A stretch of DNA of 64,000 nt from Hypsibius dujardini (GCA_001579985.1 LRSR01008390.1:1-64000); one strand, 5' to 3'; shown: positions 20,903 to 31,489, counted from the stretch's first letter. Notes: generated from the sequence alone by a model not told the origin. Numbers and translations: made by a program.

Positions 20903-21466
20903 TCAGTTCTCTTTATTGTCAAAAAATTGTGCCTTGACCATTTGCTTGTTGCTGTCGTCCGTCACCCGTTTCAGCAATTCTAATGCCGTCAAAAATCTGC
21001 ATCCACTGCCATTGTCGACGCTTGCCATTGCCGTCACAGCCAACACACCATCCGTATGGATACTATATAGTGATCCACTTCCGAAAATTTTCACATCCCC
21101 AGTATCGCCACACTCCAAGATATTCTTCAACTTCACTCCCATAGAGTGGAATGCCTTCTCCGCGTAGTCCACAAATCTCACCCGGTTCACTGGCGTCAAA
21201 GCCTGACAAACGTAAAACATGAACAGAGCAGTCTTCAGGTCCTTCTTTTCGTCAGATGATGGAAAAGACTTCTCCAATTTCTCGATGACTTTGCGATGCG
21301 ACTTCAAAATCACTACCGGTGGAATGGCAACCATGACGCCGTTTTTTCGGCAAGAGTCCAAAAGTTTCTTTTCAGCGGCAACCAAGGCATCCCGAGATTT
21401 CCGTTCGGCTTCCGGTTCTCTTTGATCCGTTTGACATAGCTGGCAGTTGAAGAGAAATTCGAGTGC
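20903..21466 (-). CDS. last exon of unrecognised protein (188 codons)
   Basis: On the minus strand an acceptor (GGTAG at 21467) opens a phase-0 exon that reads to a TGA at 20903. It begins ALEFLFNCQLCQT, then a basic/acidic helix (PEAERKSRDALVAAEKK), a compact-looking middle (YVCQALTPVNRVRF) and ends QFFDNKEN. I do not recognise the family. It is probably a real gene: codon use is even over 560 bases and two decayed relatives occur at 32278-32552 and 50385-50480, both next to kinase units. Upstream exons were not identified; the AT-rich region above 21470 may be intron. Confidence 0.6.
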   Translation of the reverse strand, partial: ALEFLFNCQLCQTDQREPEAERKSRDALVAAEKKLLDSCRKNGVMVAIPPVVILKSHRKVIEKLEKSFPSSDEKKDLKTALFMFYVCQALTPVNRVRFVDYAEKAFHSMGVKLKNILECGDTGDVKIFGSGSLYSIHTDGVLAVTAMASVDNGSGCRFLTALELLKRVTDDSNKQMVKAQFFDNKEN

Positions 21467-21832
21467 CTACCGGTAAGATAAATAACGTTTTAGCTTACCG
21501 TTAACCAAAAATAAAATAACAATAAAATACTAAAATATTTCAGTACTAAAGTACTTAATATATAAAATATTAAGTACAAATTAACCAAGTCAGTACCAAT
21601 TAACCAAAAATACACATGCAACTTATGAAGACCTCGTCGCTTATCTCTTTGGTTTGGTAAACAGTATTTCTTTCATTTAGTACTTCATATAAACTACTAG
21701 ACTACTACTAAATCAAAGAAATATATCTCTTCGGTTTGATAATCAGTATTTATTTAATTCAGTACTTAATCTTCTTATACTAAGTACTAAATTAAATAAT
21801 AACTGGTTTTGATCTTTTTGGGTTCTCCGTAG

Positions 21833-22086
21833 TGGGTGCAAGAAAACTGGCAGATGCTGTAACAGAGAGTATCGTACGCAGCCGATTCGGTTTGCTAGTC
21901 GAATATCTTTTAGTGCTTCCCGATGCGGAAGACCAAGCCAGTCTGGCTACATCGTTCACCTCTAAACTGCTCAGACTCCTCCCAATTCTGGAAGGACTTC
22001 CCCACTTACATTCCGCTGACGCTTATTATAACAAAAGGAACACTGAAAAACGCACAGATGATTGGAGAACCTACAGTTTTAAATGA
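21833..22086 (+). CDS. unrecognised exon, possible gene end
   Basis: After an acceptor (CTCCGTAG at 21831-21832) the plus strand is open for 84 codons to a TGA: RKLADAVTESIV, LLVEYLLVLPDAEDQ, LRLLPILEGLPHL. It looks helical and amphipathic, and its base composition contrasts with the AT-rich DNA on its left. No family recognised, and no earlier exon was found between 21467 and 21832, so it may be a fragment. Confidence 0.4.
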
Positions 22087-22143
22087 AAAACTTTGTCACT
22101 AATCTCAAAGATAACTCAATACCCTTTACAATTTTTCATTCGT

Positions 22144-22999
22144 CGACTGACAAGGGAACGATCACCAGTGCAAATCTCCGATCGTGACCAAACTTTTTTT
22201 TTGAATACAATGTCCCCTAAAATGATTTTAAAAAATATGACTCGCGGCAAAGAGTTCCCCGTTCAACGGGGAGAAATTCGGGAAGATCTCAATTGGCGCA
22301 AGTACATTGCAATAGTCGAGCGCTTGATTGAATGATTGGATAAGCGCTTGATTGACGGCTCGCAACGACACGTACAAAAACATGTGCTGTGCGTGTGTGC
22401 TATGCTGGTTGCGTACTCAAGTACAAAGCAGTTAAGTACTAATAAAGTATTTTTTGGACAATTTTGTTTAACAAAATTGGACAAACAACAACAATTTTTG
22501 AAGTAGCTAAGGCTAGATTTTAATATAAGAAATAAAAATATGCGTGTTTTGCCTAATTGTTCCCAAAAAGAGCATCTATATTTCTTATATTAAAATCTGG
22601 CTTAAGCTACTTTAAAAATTGTTTTGTTTTTTGTCCAAGTTTGTAAAAAAAATGTCCGAAAAATACTGCAGTAGTAGTGAACTGCATTGTACTTGAGTAT
22701 ACAACCAGCACAGCACACACGCACAGCACACACGCACAGCACACACGCACAGCGCAGCACATGTTTTTGTACGTGCCGTTACGTGCCGTCAATCAAGTGC
22801 TTATTCAATCATTCAATCAAGCGCTCAGGACTATTGCAATGTACGTGCGCCAATTGAGATCTTCCCGAATTTCTCCCCGTTGAACGGGGAACTCTTTGCC
22901 GCGAGTCATATTTTTTTAAATTCTGTTAGGAAACATGGTATTCAAGAAAAAAGTTTGGTCACGATCGGAGATTTGCACTGGTGATTGTTCCCTTGTGAG
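22144..22999. mobile_element. long foldback element (about 856 bp, arms about 390 bp)
   Basis: The left arm starts CTGACAAGGGAACGATCACC and the right end is its reverse complement with few differences. The pairing continues through the AACGGGGAGAAATTCGGGAA segment, the CACACGCACAGCAC tract and the TATTAAAATCTGGCTTA motif almost to the centre near 22550. Arms differ by small indels (an expanded CACACGCACAG repeat in the right arm). No transposase. The class is unknown; it is a foldback or MITE-like DNA element. Confidence 0.8.
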
Positions 23000-23538
23000 T
23001 TGGGAAAGTTTTCCTCGAAATTTATCCACCAGTTTAAGCCAGATTATTTTTCTACTTCGAATCGCGTAGTATTTATTTGCCGAAACCCGAAGGCCTTTTT
23101 CGCGACCCAAAGGATTTCAGGCCAAGACTGATAGTGTCTTAGCTATTCAGCCATGAAAGTCCGGCTGGATAGTGACTTGGCTATTCAGGCGAAAAATTCT
23201 GGCCGGATAATCATTTCCTGAAATTAATCTTAAAAATTAAAATATCTTGGGCTTTATTAGTGTGATCGTGAACTTAAATAAATGAAATAGAATACAACAA
23301 AATATTTTAAAATTACGGTTTGTTTAAAATTGGCAAATTCATTTCAAGTAAGTGGAATTTTAAAAAATATTAAAAAATAATTATCGCAGGCTTTTTATAT
23401 TGTTGTCGTGAAATTAAGGTTTAAAATTGAAATTAAATTTTCAGTAAATGGCGCCTTTTTTGTAACTAGTTTAAATTATATGGATAACGAAAAAAATGCT
23501 TTTCTTAGACTCTTAATGCATTTGTGTTTTTGTTTTAG
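23000..23538. other. intergenic with short direct repeats
   Basis: Around 23115-23225 a unit like CCGGCTGGATAGTGACTTGGC is present about three times in degenerate form. The rest is AT-rich and probably derives partly from DNAJB intron 1. No gene. Confidence 0.4.
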
Positions 23539-23988
23539 GTTGACTGGACGAGATTCAAAAACTAAAAAATGACACATAGCAATAAGAGCCGGCGGCCGGT
23601 GACGAAAAGGAAAACCAAAAACAGCGCAGTCCCTCCGGAGGCCGACCTCGATCTCGTTCCCCTTCCGGTACACGACAACGGAAGAAGGACCACCACTTGT
23701 CCCAGGCCAGTCCAAAGTCCCGACCAGGTTCTGATTCTCATAAAGACTACTCCGATGAGCAGCTACAGGCCGTGCTGTGGGTCAAGAAATACACCACATT
23801 CTACCAGGTTCTCTTCATGGAGACGAATTCCTTCTCAGAGGTGGTCTTGAAGAAACAGTACCAAAAGTTGGCATTGGTGCTGCATCCCAATAAAAACAAG
23901 GCTCCTGGTATGGCCTCAAGTTTGAGCTGGGCAGTTGTCTGTCTGTCTGCCTGACTGTCTGTCTGTGATGCTGTCGGTCGGTCGGTCG

Positions 23989-24023
<35 letters not shown>

Positions 24024-24482
24024 ACCCTAACGTTTCATGTATTTAAGTTTGTCTCCCTTCTCTTTCCAGCTCGGCATTCCAGCGGTTTCACTCTCTTTCT
24101 CCAGCTCTCACCCTTCCTCCTCTTTTTTGGCTTGAGCCTTCTCTCATTCCTCACCTACACCGAACCAGTCTACAATCTCCAGCAGTCCCTCAAGTATCCC
24201 CACCAATACCTGATCTCTAACCTCGACGTACGCTTCTACCTGAAAGACGACATCCACACCAAACTCACCAAAAAGGAGATGCTGACCATCGAGACTAGCG
24301 TCGAGGAGCTCTACCTCAACAACCTCAAGGAATCGTGTGTGCGAGAACGCGCCTACAAGGAGATCGTCATGTGGCGTGGCCGGCTTTATGGGGATCATAA
24401 ACTCGTCCAAAAAGGCCGAGAACTGGAGACACCGTCGTGTGATACTCTCTCGCTGGCTTATAAAAAATTACTTTTAGTGTGA
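23539..24482 (+). pseudogene. DNAJB copy D (exons 2 and 4; exon 3 lost)
   Basis: Exon 2 copy 23539-23907 has small indels that break the frame and changes the J-domain HPD to HPN (LHPNKNKAPG). A GTCT tract at 23936-24022 follows directly and leads into an exon 4 copy 24070-24482 that is fully open and ends at TGA 24480. Exon 3 is missing, exactly as expected if the GTCT tracts of introns 2 and 3 recombined. The intact exon 4 means the copy is young, or that it is kept as a spliced leader; I favour young. Confidence 0.88.
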
Positions 24483-25139
24483 TTTTTGGTTTATAAAAAT
24501 CTTGTCTGGATACATACAGTAGATCGTTGCTCTGTTTTTGTCGCTATTTTAAGACTAAATTCCGAATTATTTGTTTGGTCGTACGTGTGGCTGACCAGTA
24601 TTTCAGACACTTGTTTTCGAGGAACCGGTTGCGTGTTTCGGGATTACTTTTTCTTTCGGCTTTGTGGTTTCTGTGCTGAAATTGTTGCTTTATGCTTTTA
24701 TTCTATGCCATTACTAACTAATTCGCATCTCTGTGACATTGTTATTATCCGACGTATCTTTTTGTATGGCGCCTGCACTCGATGAAATTAGAAATGATTT
24801 CCTCCAAAATGTATAGAGTGCTTATCACTCACAACCCCCGTCGAAATTAGATAGAGTACAAGTGACTCGAGAAAGATAGCGCATATCTTTGGCCGGGATA
24901 ACTTGGTCCTCTCTGTTTACTATAACTTTGTAGCAAGTGCCGTTTGTTCTGATGAATTGTGCAAGTAACTTTCTGGTCTTCCATATCGCTTCTTACACTG
25001 CAAACGTTTAAACTGCGAGGAGTAACCTCTTTGGGTCGAATTTCATTGGAAGTTGTGTGCGCTAGTTAATAATTTATCTGCTTCCTTTACCATTCTTGCC
25101 TGTCTGTAATACCTCTTTACTCTCGATCTGGGGTGCTAC
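24483..25139 (+). promoter_or_regulatory. conserved spacer and presumed promoter of K3
   Basis: Same landmarks as the other spacers, ending GATCTGGGGTGCTACATGG at the K3 start. Confidence 0.6.
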
Positions 25140-28022
25140 ATGGATGAATATGAAACCGATCCATCCATGAATGAAGTCATGGATGAAATCGGGAAGGGGG
25201 AAGACGATATTGTTTTCACAGACAGCAATGGTTTGAAAAATGCCTGTCGTCCTAGCGGTGAATATTCGGATTACACATTTGGCAGAAGGCGCAATGTTTA
25301 CCAAGTGAACGCCTTTTATTGGGCTCCTGATCTCGTTGCCCGTAGAGACCCTGCCAGAACATTTGCGTTAAAAATTTTCGCGAAAGGCAAACCAAGCGAA
25401 GCCAGAATTGGAGAATTAAATAACCTCTTACAACTCACACATAAGCACGTTATTCGGTACTTTGCCGCTGGTATCACGACTGACAACGAATATTGCGTAC
25501 TCATGAAATTCTGCACCGGGAAGACGCTTACCGAATTCATCAAGAGCAACAAGATGTATTGCTCAACTAATGTCCTTGTCGACTACACGTTTCAAATGGC
25601 TTCCGGTCTTCGTTACCTTCATGAACACATGGAGTTTATTCACGGATACATAGTACCAACAAGCATACTGATGAAAGACTCCACGGGAAAAAAACTAAAA
25701 ATTGCTAATCTCGATCGCGCATTCCAGCGCAAGTCTGCGAGATCGTCAGAGGAGCAAATAAAAAGTTTTCAGAAACTAACATATACTTGTGAAAACTCTT
25801 CTTTCATGTCACCAGAAATGATGCCGTGGCTGCCTGACGGTGAAGGGAGAAATCGACGACCTTTAAGCTCTTCAACCGACATATGGAGCTTGGGGTGTGT
25901 GGTCTTGGACATGTATCTAGTGCGAGAGGGACAGCCGAGACTGCGACATAACAAAGATTTTTCTGACTATTGTATAATTCAGCGGCACGTACGTGAAGGA
26001 TTTCCTGTAATACCCCAAATCCCAAAAGATATGCCAGATGAACTGAAGGTTCTGGTCGGTCAATGTCTAAAAGCCAATCCAGACGACCGTCCAACCGCGG
26101 CGACCTTGCTGAATTACGCTGACCGCGCGTCCTTGATGCTGGAGACATTTGATCTGCGAGAAATTACGGCAACGGCCATGGTTCATGACGAGGATAGAAG
26201 CTCTGGTACATTTATGTACACATTTAAGGACTGCTTTAGCGACCTAGAATTTGGGTTTCGTCGTATCCCCGCCGGCTACGCTCACCGTTTTAAGGCACAT
26301 GGGCCTTTTGGATTTATTAACATGGTGGACGCATTTTACTTGGATGATGGTAACCCCGTCGAGAAGCATGCCGGAAACCAGGCGTGTAGATTTCTTTTTG
26401 AAGAAGTAACTGACGCCAAGTCGGAAGAATTAAAATCCCTATTACAACTCAAGCATCCAAACATTCTTCAATATATTGTCATCGGTTACCCAATTAATCG
26501 CAGCATTCAAGACAACCATTATTGCCTACTCATGGAGTGGTGCAGCGGGATCACGTTGAGGAACTTTATTGAGCGCAACCCTACACACTGTTCCACCAAA
26601 CGCATTGTCACATACACCTTTCAGGTGGCTTCCGCTCTTCATTACCTGCATGAAGAAGTTCGTACAACCAAGTTTATTCATGGAAACATAACAACTTCAA
26701 ACATCATGATGAAGGAGTCTACGGGCGAAAACGTTAAGATTATTGATATCGAAGGAGCATTCCAGCAGCCACGTGGCATGAGGCAATCAAAAAAGCAATT
26801 CAACGTGGAGGGATCATTTTACTTTATGTCACCGGAAATGGCGGCGTGGCTTGATGAGTCTTCTCGAAAAGTAACTCGGCCAACCCCAGACTCTCCAACT
26901 GATATATATAGTCTAGGGTGTGTGATCATGGACATGTATTTCGCGAGTCAAGGGCAGGCTTTGTGGCCGGATCACGATGTTTCAAGCATTCGTTCCGCTT
27001 TGCAAAGTGACCATCCTTTAATACCTCGAATGCCGGAAAATTCGCCCGATGAAATCAAGGTCCTGGCCCGCCAATGTTTGCAGGTTAACCCAAGCGATCG
27101 TCCAACCGCAGCAACCATACTAAACTACGTTGCCCGCGTGTACGGAAATCCGCATTTCAAATGTGCGGAAGATGGGATTCAGTATTATTTACCCAATTCA
27201 AAGAAACTGCTTGGCAATATTGGCGCATTCGGAGTTGTGCATCGAGTTGATGCCTTTTCGGTCGGGGCAGACCTCGTTAAGCAGAGCAAACGATACTTGG
27301 CGTTGAAAACCTTCTTTCAAAAATTGGAGCAGGACGAAATCGAGAATATCGAAACGACTCTCCTCAAACTAAACCATCCCAATATTGTTAAGTACCTCGC
27401 AGCCGGATTTTTCGAGCATGATCATCAATTCATAATGATCATGGAATGTTGCAGTGGTGGTACGTTAAGGAAGGCTGCTGAAACGGCACTGCCGGTTGAA
27501 AAGCAGAAATACTACGTGAACCAGTTGATCTGCGGCATACATTACCTTCATATAAATGACCCGCCCATCGTGCACAAAAATTTGAAAGGCAGCAACGTCG
27601 TTTTCTCGGATGAGAATAAAAGTACGCTAAAAATATGTGACGTAGATAGCTGTAGTGTCAGCCGTAGAGTCGACCAGCAGTCAGTCATTTCTCGGGTGCG
27701 CTTCACCGAGGGATTCGCATCGCCAGAATTGTGGAAGTGGTGGAACAAGTTCGATAAGAAGGGTGAGTATCCTGTCGGCCGGGCCACGGATATCTGGAGT
27801 TTAGGAGCGGTCGTTCTCGAAATGTACTGCCGAGGAAATCTGCCCGATATCCCCTCATTCCAGCGTGGTGAAATACTAAGAACCACAACCGTCGCCGACG
27901 CGAACGTAGACATTCCACCTATTGGGGAAGAATTGTTGGCCTTTGCAGCGAAGTGTCTGGTGAACGAGCCGGAGAAGCGTCCAACCATCGAACAATTGCG
28001 GGACAAATTTTCCAAGGGGTAA
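25140..28022 (+). CDS. K3: triple pseudokinase protein (960 aa), uninterrupted frame
   Basis: ATG 25140 opens a single 960-codon frame with three kinase-like domains (about 25-340, 360-665, 680-955). None keeps the catalytic Asp of HRD: HGY near 166, HGN near 516 and HKN near 810. The glycine loops are poor in domains 1 and 2; domain 3 has GAFGVV and ALK. DFG positions read LD, DIE and DVD. WSLG and SPE motifs remain, so the fold is probably kept. Unlike K1 and K7 there is no intron between domains 2 and 3 and no SH3 exon downstream, although the stop is still set in a donor-like GGGTAAGAC. The likely role is binding or scaffolding rather than catalysis; this is inference from missing residues. 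Confidence 0.88.
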   Translation: MDEYETDPSMNEVMDEIGKGEDDIVFTDSNGLKNACRPSGEYSDYTFGRRRNVYQVNAFYWAPDLVARRDPARTFALKIFAKGKPSEARIGELNNLLQLTHKHVIRYFAAGITTDNEYCVLMKFCTGKTLTEFIKSNKMYCSTNVLVDYTFQMASGLRYLHEHMEFIHGYIVPTSILMKDSTGKKLKIANLDRAFQRKSARSSEEQIKSFQKLTYTCENSSFMSPEMMPWLPDGEGRNRRPLSSSTDIWSLGCVVLDMYLVREGQPRLRHNKDFSDYCIIQRHVREGFPVIPQIPKDMPDELKVLVGQCLKANPDDRPTAATLLNYADRASLMLETFDLREITATAMVHDEDRSSGTFMYTFKDCFSDLEFGFRRIPAGYAHRFKAHGPFGFINMVDAFYLDDGNPVEKHAGNQACRFLFEEVTDAKSEELKSLLQLKHPNILQYIVIGYPINRSIQDNHYCLLMEWCSGITLRNFIERNPTHCSTKRIVTYTFQVASALHYLHEEVRTTKFIHGNITTSNIMMKESTGENVKIIDIEGAFQQPRGMRQSKKQFNVEGSFYFMSPEMAAWLDESSRKVTRPTPDSPTDIYSLGCVIMDMYFASQGQALWPDHDVSSIRSALQSDHPLIPRMPENSPDEIKVLARQCLQVNPSDRPTAATILNYVARVYGNPHFKCAEDGIQYYLPNSKKLLGNIGAFGVVHRVDAFSVGADLVKQSKRYLALKTFFQKLEQDEIENIETTLLKLNHPNIVKYLAAGFFEHDHQFIMIMECCSGGTLRKAAETALPVEKQKYYVNQLICGIHYLHINDPPIVHKNLKGSNVVFSDENKSTLKICDVDSCSVSRRVDQQSVISRVRFTEGFASPELWKWWNKFDKKGEYPVGRATDIWSLGAVVLEMYCRGNLPDIPSFQRGEILRTTTVADANVDIPPIGEELLAFAAKCLVNEPEKRPTIEQLRDKFSKG

Positions 28023-28104
28023 GACGTCACGTCTTTGTGAAATATGGGCTGAGCTGATAATTGTTTGCTGTCCAACAAAATCAACTTCTTTATGTATTTA
28101 ATAT

Positions 28105-28242
28105 TTTATGTTAATATATTAATAAATAATATAATATGTCAATGTGTTAATAAAGAATATAATATGTTAATATATTAATAAATAATATTATATGTTAATA
28201 TATTAATAAAGAATATAATATGTTAATATATTAATAAATAAT
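28105..28242. repeat. AT-rich tandem repeat after K3
   Basis: About four copies of a 35-base unit built on TTAATATATTAATAAATAATA. A single copy of the same sequence follows K4 at 30866-30905, so it is part of the duplicated 3' flank. Confidence 0.85.
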
Positions 28243-28299
28243 AGACGTGTGATGCTGGTGTCCCATTTCTGAGCACACATTTTTTACTCAAATATTCCG

Positions 28300-28675
28300 G
28301 CCATTTCGCAGTTCAAGTTCAGTGGGACTTTTCCTTCATTAAGAGAAAGTTTTCTGAATATGTTCACCTCTAAAGTTCAATTTAGAATCGATTGGTATCA
28401 GCTAAAAAAGTGTTGGAAAGCAGGGGACGGAGCTGAATGTGTGTATGTATCTGCAAGCATAGGCTATAGTATAGACTATAGTCACGCAGTCCGAGCCCCG
28501 AAAAATATTTGATTGGTGCCAATCGGTTTCAAATTAAATTTGGAATGGGTTTGGGACCGGAAGAATTGATGAAATAGTTGATAATAGTAAGATAAATACA
28601 TAATTAGTTTATTACTAAATAATTAATCTAAATGCGTAGGCAAAGTCCCACTGGTTTGAAATTGCTAAGGTGCGA
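28300..28675. mobile_element. foldback MITE between K3 and K4
   Basis: The arms pair: TTCAGTGGGACTTTTCCTTC on the left with GCAAAGTCCCACTGG on the right, and the inner ATCGATTGGTATCAG with TTGGTGCCAATCGGTT. The same element is downstream of K4 (30955-31280) and K8 (51298-51460) and belongs to the family at 35763 and 52610. Confidence 0.7.
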
Positions 28676-28820
28676 AGGTATATAAAAATAATGCTTGTTT
28701 TTGCTACCTTCAATCTTTTTTCGATGCAATTTCGAATTAAAACATTATTGTATAATGGAATTTTTCTTCAGATTTTCAACTGCATCTTCATCAGCGCGCA
28801 AATCCGATTCTATAACTGTA

Positions 28821-30638
28821 ATGATTGAAATCGGGAAGGGGAATTCCGATATTTTTTTCAAAGACAGCGATGGTTATGACAATATTTGTCGTCCTACCGC
28901 TGACAATCCCTATTTTGGACGTGGGCGTTTCGGACATGTTATTAAAGTGAACGCGTTTTACTTGAATCCTCATCCCGTTCCCCGTGAAAACCATGCCGAA
29001 ACCTATGCGTTAAAAATTCTGAATCGCCAGGTCGCACCACGTGACGGCAGAACCGACAAATTAGAAACCCTATTACATCTCGAACATGAGCACGTTATTG
29101 GGTACATTGCCGTTGGTACCACGACTGATGGCGTGTGTCATATACTTATGGAGTTCTGCAGCGGGATGAAGCTAAACGAATTCATCAAGAGCAACGCCAT
29201 GTATTGCACAAATAATGACATCGTCGACTACACGTTTCAACTGGCTTCCGGTCTTCGTTATCTTCATGGAAAGAGAACAAAGTTTATTCACGGAGACATA
29301 AAATCAACAAACATCCTGATGAAAGACTCCACGGGAAAAATACTAAAAATTGTTGATCTCGATCGCTCATTCCAGCGCAAGCCTGGTCCGAGGTTGCCAG
29401 GGGAGGAAATGGAAGTGATGGAACCATGTACTTTCATGTCACCAGAAATGATGGTGTGGTTGGCTGACGATGACAGGAGAAATCGACGACGACCTCCAGA
29501 CATTTCAACTGACATATGGAGTCTGGGGTGTGTGGTCTTGGACATGTATCTAATGCGAGAGGGACAGGAGGTCCTGTGGTTTAACGAAAGACTACTAGAC
29601 TTTGATGCTCTTCTGGTGAACATAAAGGCAAGAATTTATCTAGGACCCCAAATCCCAGAAGATATGCCAGATGAGCTGAAGGTTCTGGCCGGTCATTGTC
29701 TAAAAGTCAATCCAGATGACCGTCCAACAGCGGCGACCTTGGTGAAGTACGCTGACCGAGTGTATTACAAATGCACGGGCAGTCTGATTCAGTATTATCT
29801 ACGACCTTCAATTGGAGAGTATGATTTATGGGGCGGATTCGGAATTGTGCAGCGAGTGAAAGCCTTTTCGGTTGACGCAGGTTTTGTTGAGGAAGGGCCA
29901 CGATACCTTGCGTTGAAAACATTCCACCAAGCATTGCACGAAGACGAAATCGTTAAAATTCAGACCCTTCCCAAACTTGAACACAGTAATATTGTGAGGT
30001 ACTTCACAAAATTATTCTTCGACCAAGATTCTCGGTACAGACTCATCATGGAATGGTGCAGCGGTGGTACGTTGACCGAGGCGGCCGCGGCTGAAAGGGG
30101 TTTGTCAGTTGAGCAGCAGAAAACGTACACGAATCAGCTGATTCAAGGGATACATTATCTTCACGTGGAAGTTAAACCGTCCATCGTGTACAAAGATTTG
30201 AAAGGCATCAACGTCGTTTTCTTAGATAAGAATAAAACTACGCTGAAAATATGTGACCTGGACAGCTTTAGTGTCAGCCGAAAAGTCGGGCAGCAGTCGT
30301 ACATTTCCCGGGTGCGCTTCACCCGGGGATTCGCATCGCCAGAATTGTTTAAGTTGGCGGACATGTTTGCTTTCAAGGGTGACTACCCTGTCGGTCGGGC
30401 CACGGATATTTGGAGTTTAGGGGCGGTCGTTCTCGAAATGTACTGCAAGGGAATATTGCCTATGCCAGAATACAATACATTGGACGATAATTTCCCGTCA
30501 ACACCAGCACCCTACAAACCTGCTATTCCGGAAGATATGCAACAAGAACTCAAGAGCTTTGTGAGCAAATGCATGGCGCTGTTACCGAAGGACCGTCCAA
30601 TCATCCAAGACCTGCGGGACGATTTTTCCGACGGGTAA
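28821..30638 (+). CDS. K4: two-domain kinase with the best-preserved active sites (about 605 aa)
   Basis: ATG 28821 (MIEIGKG) matches the conserved start of the family; an in-frame ATG at 28755 would add 22 residues, but the intervening CTTCAG looks like an acceptor. Domain 1 has GRGRFGHV, ALK, HGDIKSTN near 155 and DLD, so only the DFG glycine and Phe are unusual. Domain 2 has GGFGIV, ALK, YKDLKGIN near 455 and DLD. DIWSLG and SPE are present in both. The stop lies in CGGGTAACA. Its upstream region differs from the other units: there is no DNAJB remnant, and it follows K3 after 800 bases that include a MITE. It is the most likely active enzyme of the array. Substrate unknown. Confidence 0.84.
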   Translation: MIEIGKGNSDIFFKDSDGYDNICRPTADNPYFGRGRFGHVIKVNAFYLNPHPVPRENHAETYALKILNRQVAPRDGRTDKLETLLHLEHEHVIGYIAVGTTTDGVCHILMEFCSGMKLNEFIKSNAMYCTNNDIVDYTFQLASGLRYLHGKRTKFIHGDIKSTNILMKDSTGKILKIVDLDRSFQRKPGPRLPGEEMEVMEPCTFMSPEMMVWLADDDRRNRRRPPDISTDIWSLGCVVLDMYLMREGQEVLWFNERLLDFDALLVNIKARIYLGPQIPEDMPDELKVLAGHCLKVNPDDRPTAATLVKYADRVYYKCTGSLIQYYLRPSIGEYDLWGGFGIVQRVKAFSVDAGFVEEGPRYLALKTFHQALHEDEIVKIQTLPKLEHSNIVRYFTKLFFDQDSRYRLIMEWCSGGTLTEAAAAERGLSVEQQKTYTNQLIQGIHYLHVEVKPSIVYKDLKGINVVFLDKNKTTLKICDLDSFSVSRKVGQQSYISRVRFTRGFASPELFKLADMFAFKGDYPVGRATDIWSLGAVVLEMYCKGILPMPEYNTLDDNFPSTPAPYKPAIPEDMQQELKSFVSKCMALLPKDRPIIQDLRDDFSDG

Positions 30639-30954
30639 CATGTCGCATCTTTGTGAAGTAAGGGCTGAGTTGATAATTGTCTGCTGCCCAACAAAACAAC
30701 TATTAACGTCTGACCTATCTTAATATTGGAATATAAAAAACATTATTACTGCAATACTCTTTTAATACTATACATAGCTACTCGTACTACTTCACTATAG
30801 AATATATATTTTTACTACTATACCTACAATACTTCTACTACTATAGTTCTACTTTTAACACTATAAATAATTAATATTATATTTTAATATATTAATAAAT
30901 AATAGACGTGATGCTGGTGTCCCATTTCTGAACAGCCACTTTTTAGTCCAATAT

Positions 30955-31280
30955 TCCGGCCATTTAGCAATTCAAGTCCAGTGGGACTTTTCCTTCATAT
31001 ACAGAACATTTTCTGAATATGCTTGCCTTTCAAGTTCAATTTAGAATCAATTGATGTCCGCTAGATAAGTGTTGGAAAGCAGGAGACGGAGTTGAATGTG
31101 CGTATGTATCTGCAAGCGAACTATTGTATATATTCCAGCAGCCGATCAGTTCTAAATTGAATTTGGGATGGGTTTAGGACCGAAAAAATAATACTTTAAT
31201 TATGAAAAAAATAATTAGTTAAATAATAACTAATTAATCTTAATGCGTAGGCAAAGTCCCACTGTTTTGAAACTACTAGG
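30955..31280. mobile_element. foldback MITE downstream of K4
   Basis: Nearly the same sequence as 28300-28675 (TTCAAGTCCAGTGGGACTTT left, GGCAAAGTCCCACTG right). It was carried by duplication of the kinase 3' flank rather than by separate insertion, because flanking DNA also matches. Confidence 0.7.
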
Positions 31281-31489
31281 GTGCTAGCAATAGGACCCAA
31301 AAAGGGCTGGCCAGACATGAGAAACCATCCTGATTACATGAACTTATAGGTCGGTGACAAGTGACTCTCAATATATGGTTTCGTTAATGGATAAGAGCGG
31401 CGGCAAGAATACTTTGATAATTTGGAAGTTAGCCTGCAGAAATATATAAAATTATTACTTGTTTTGCCACCTTCAGTTTTTTTTATCGA

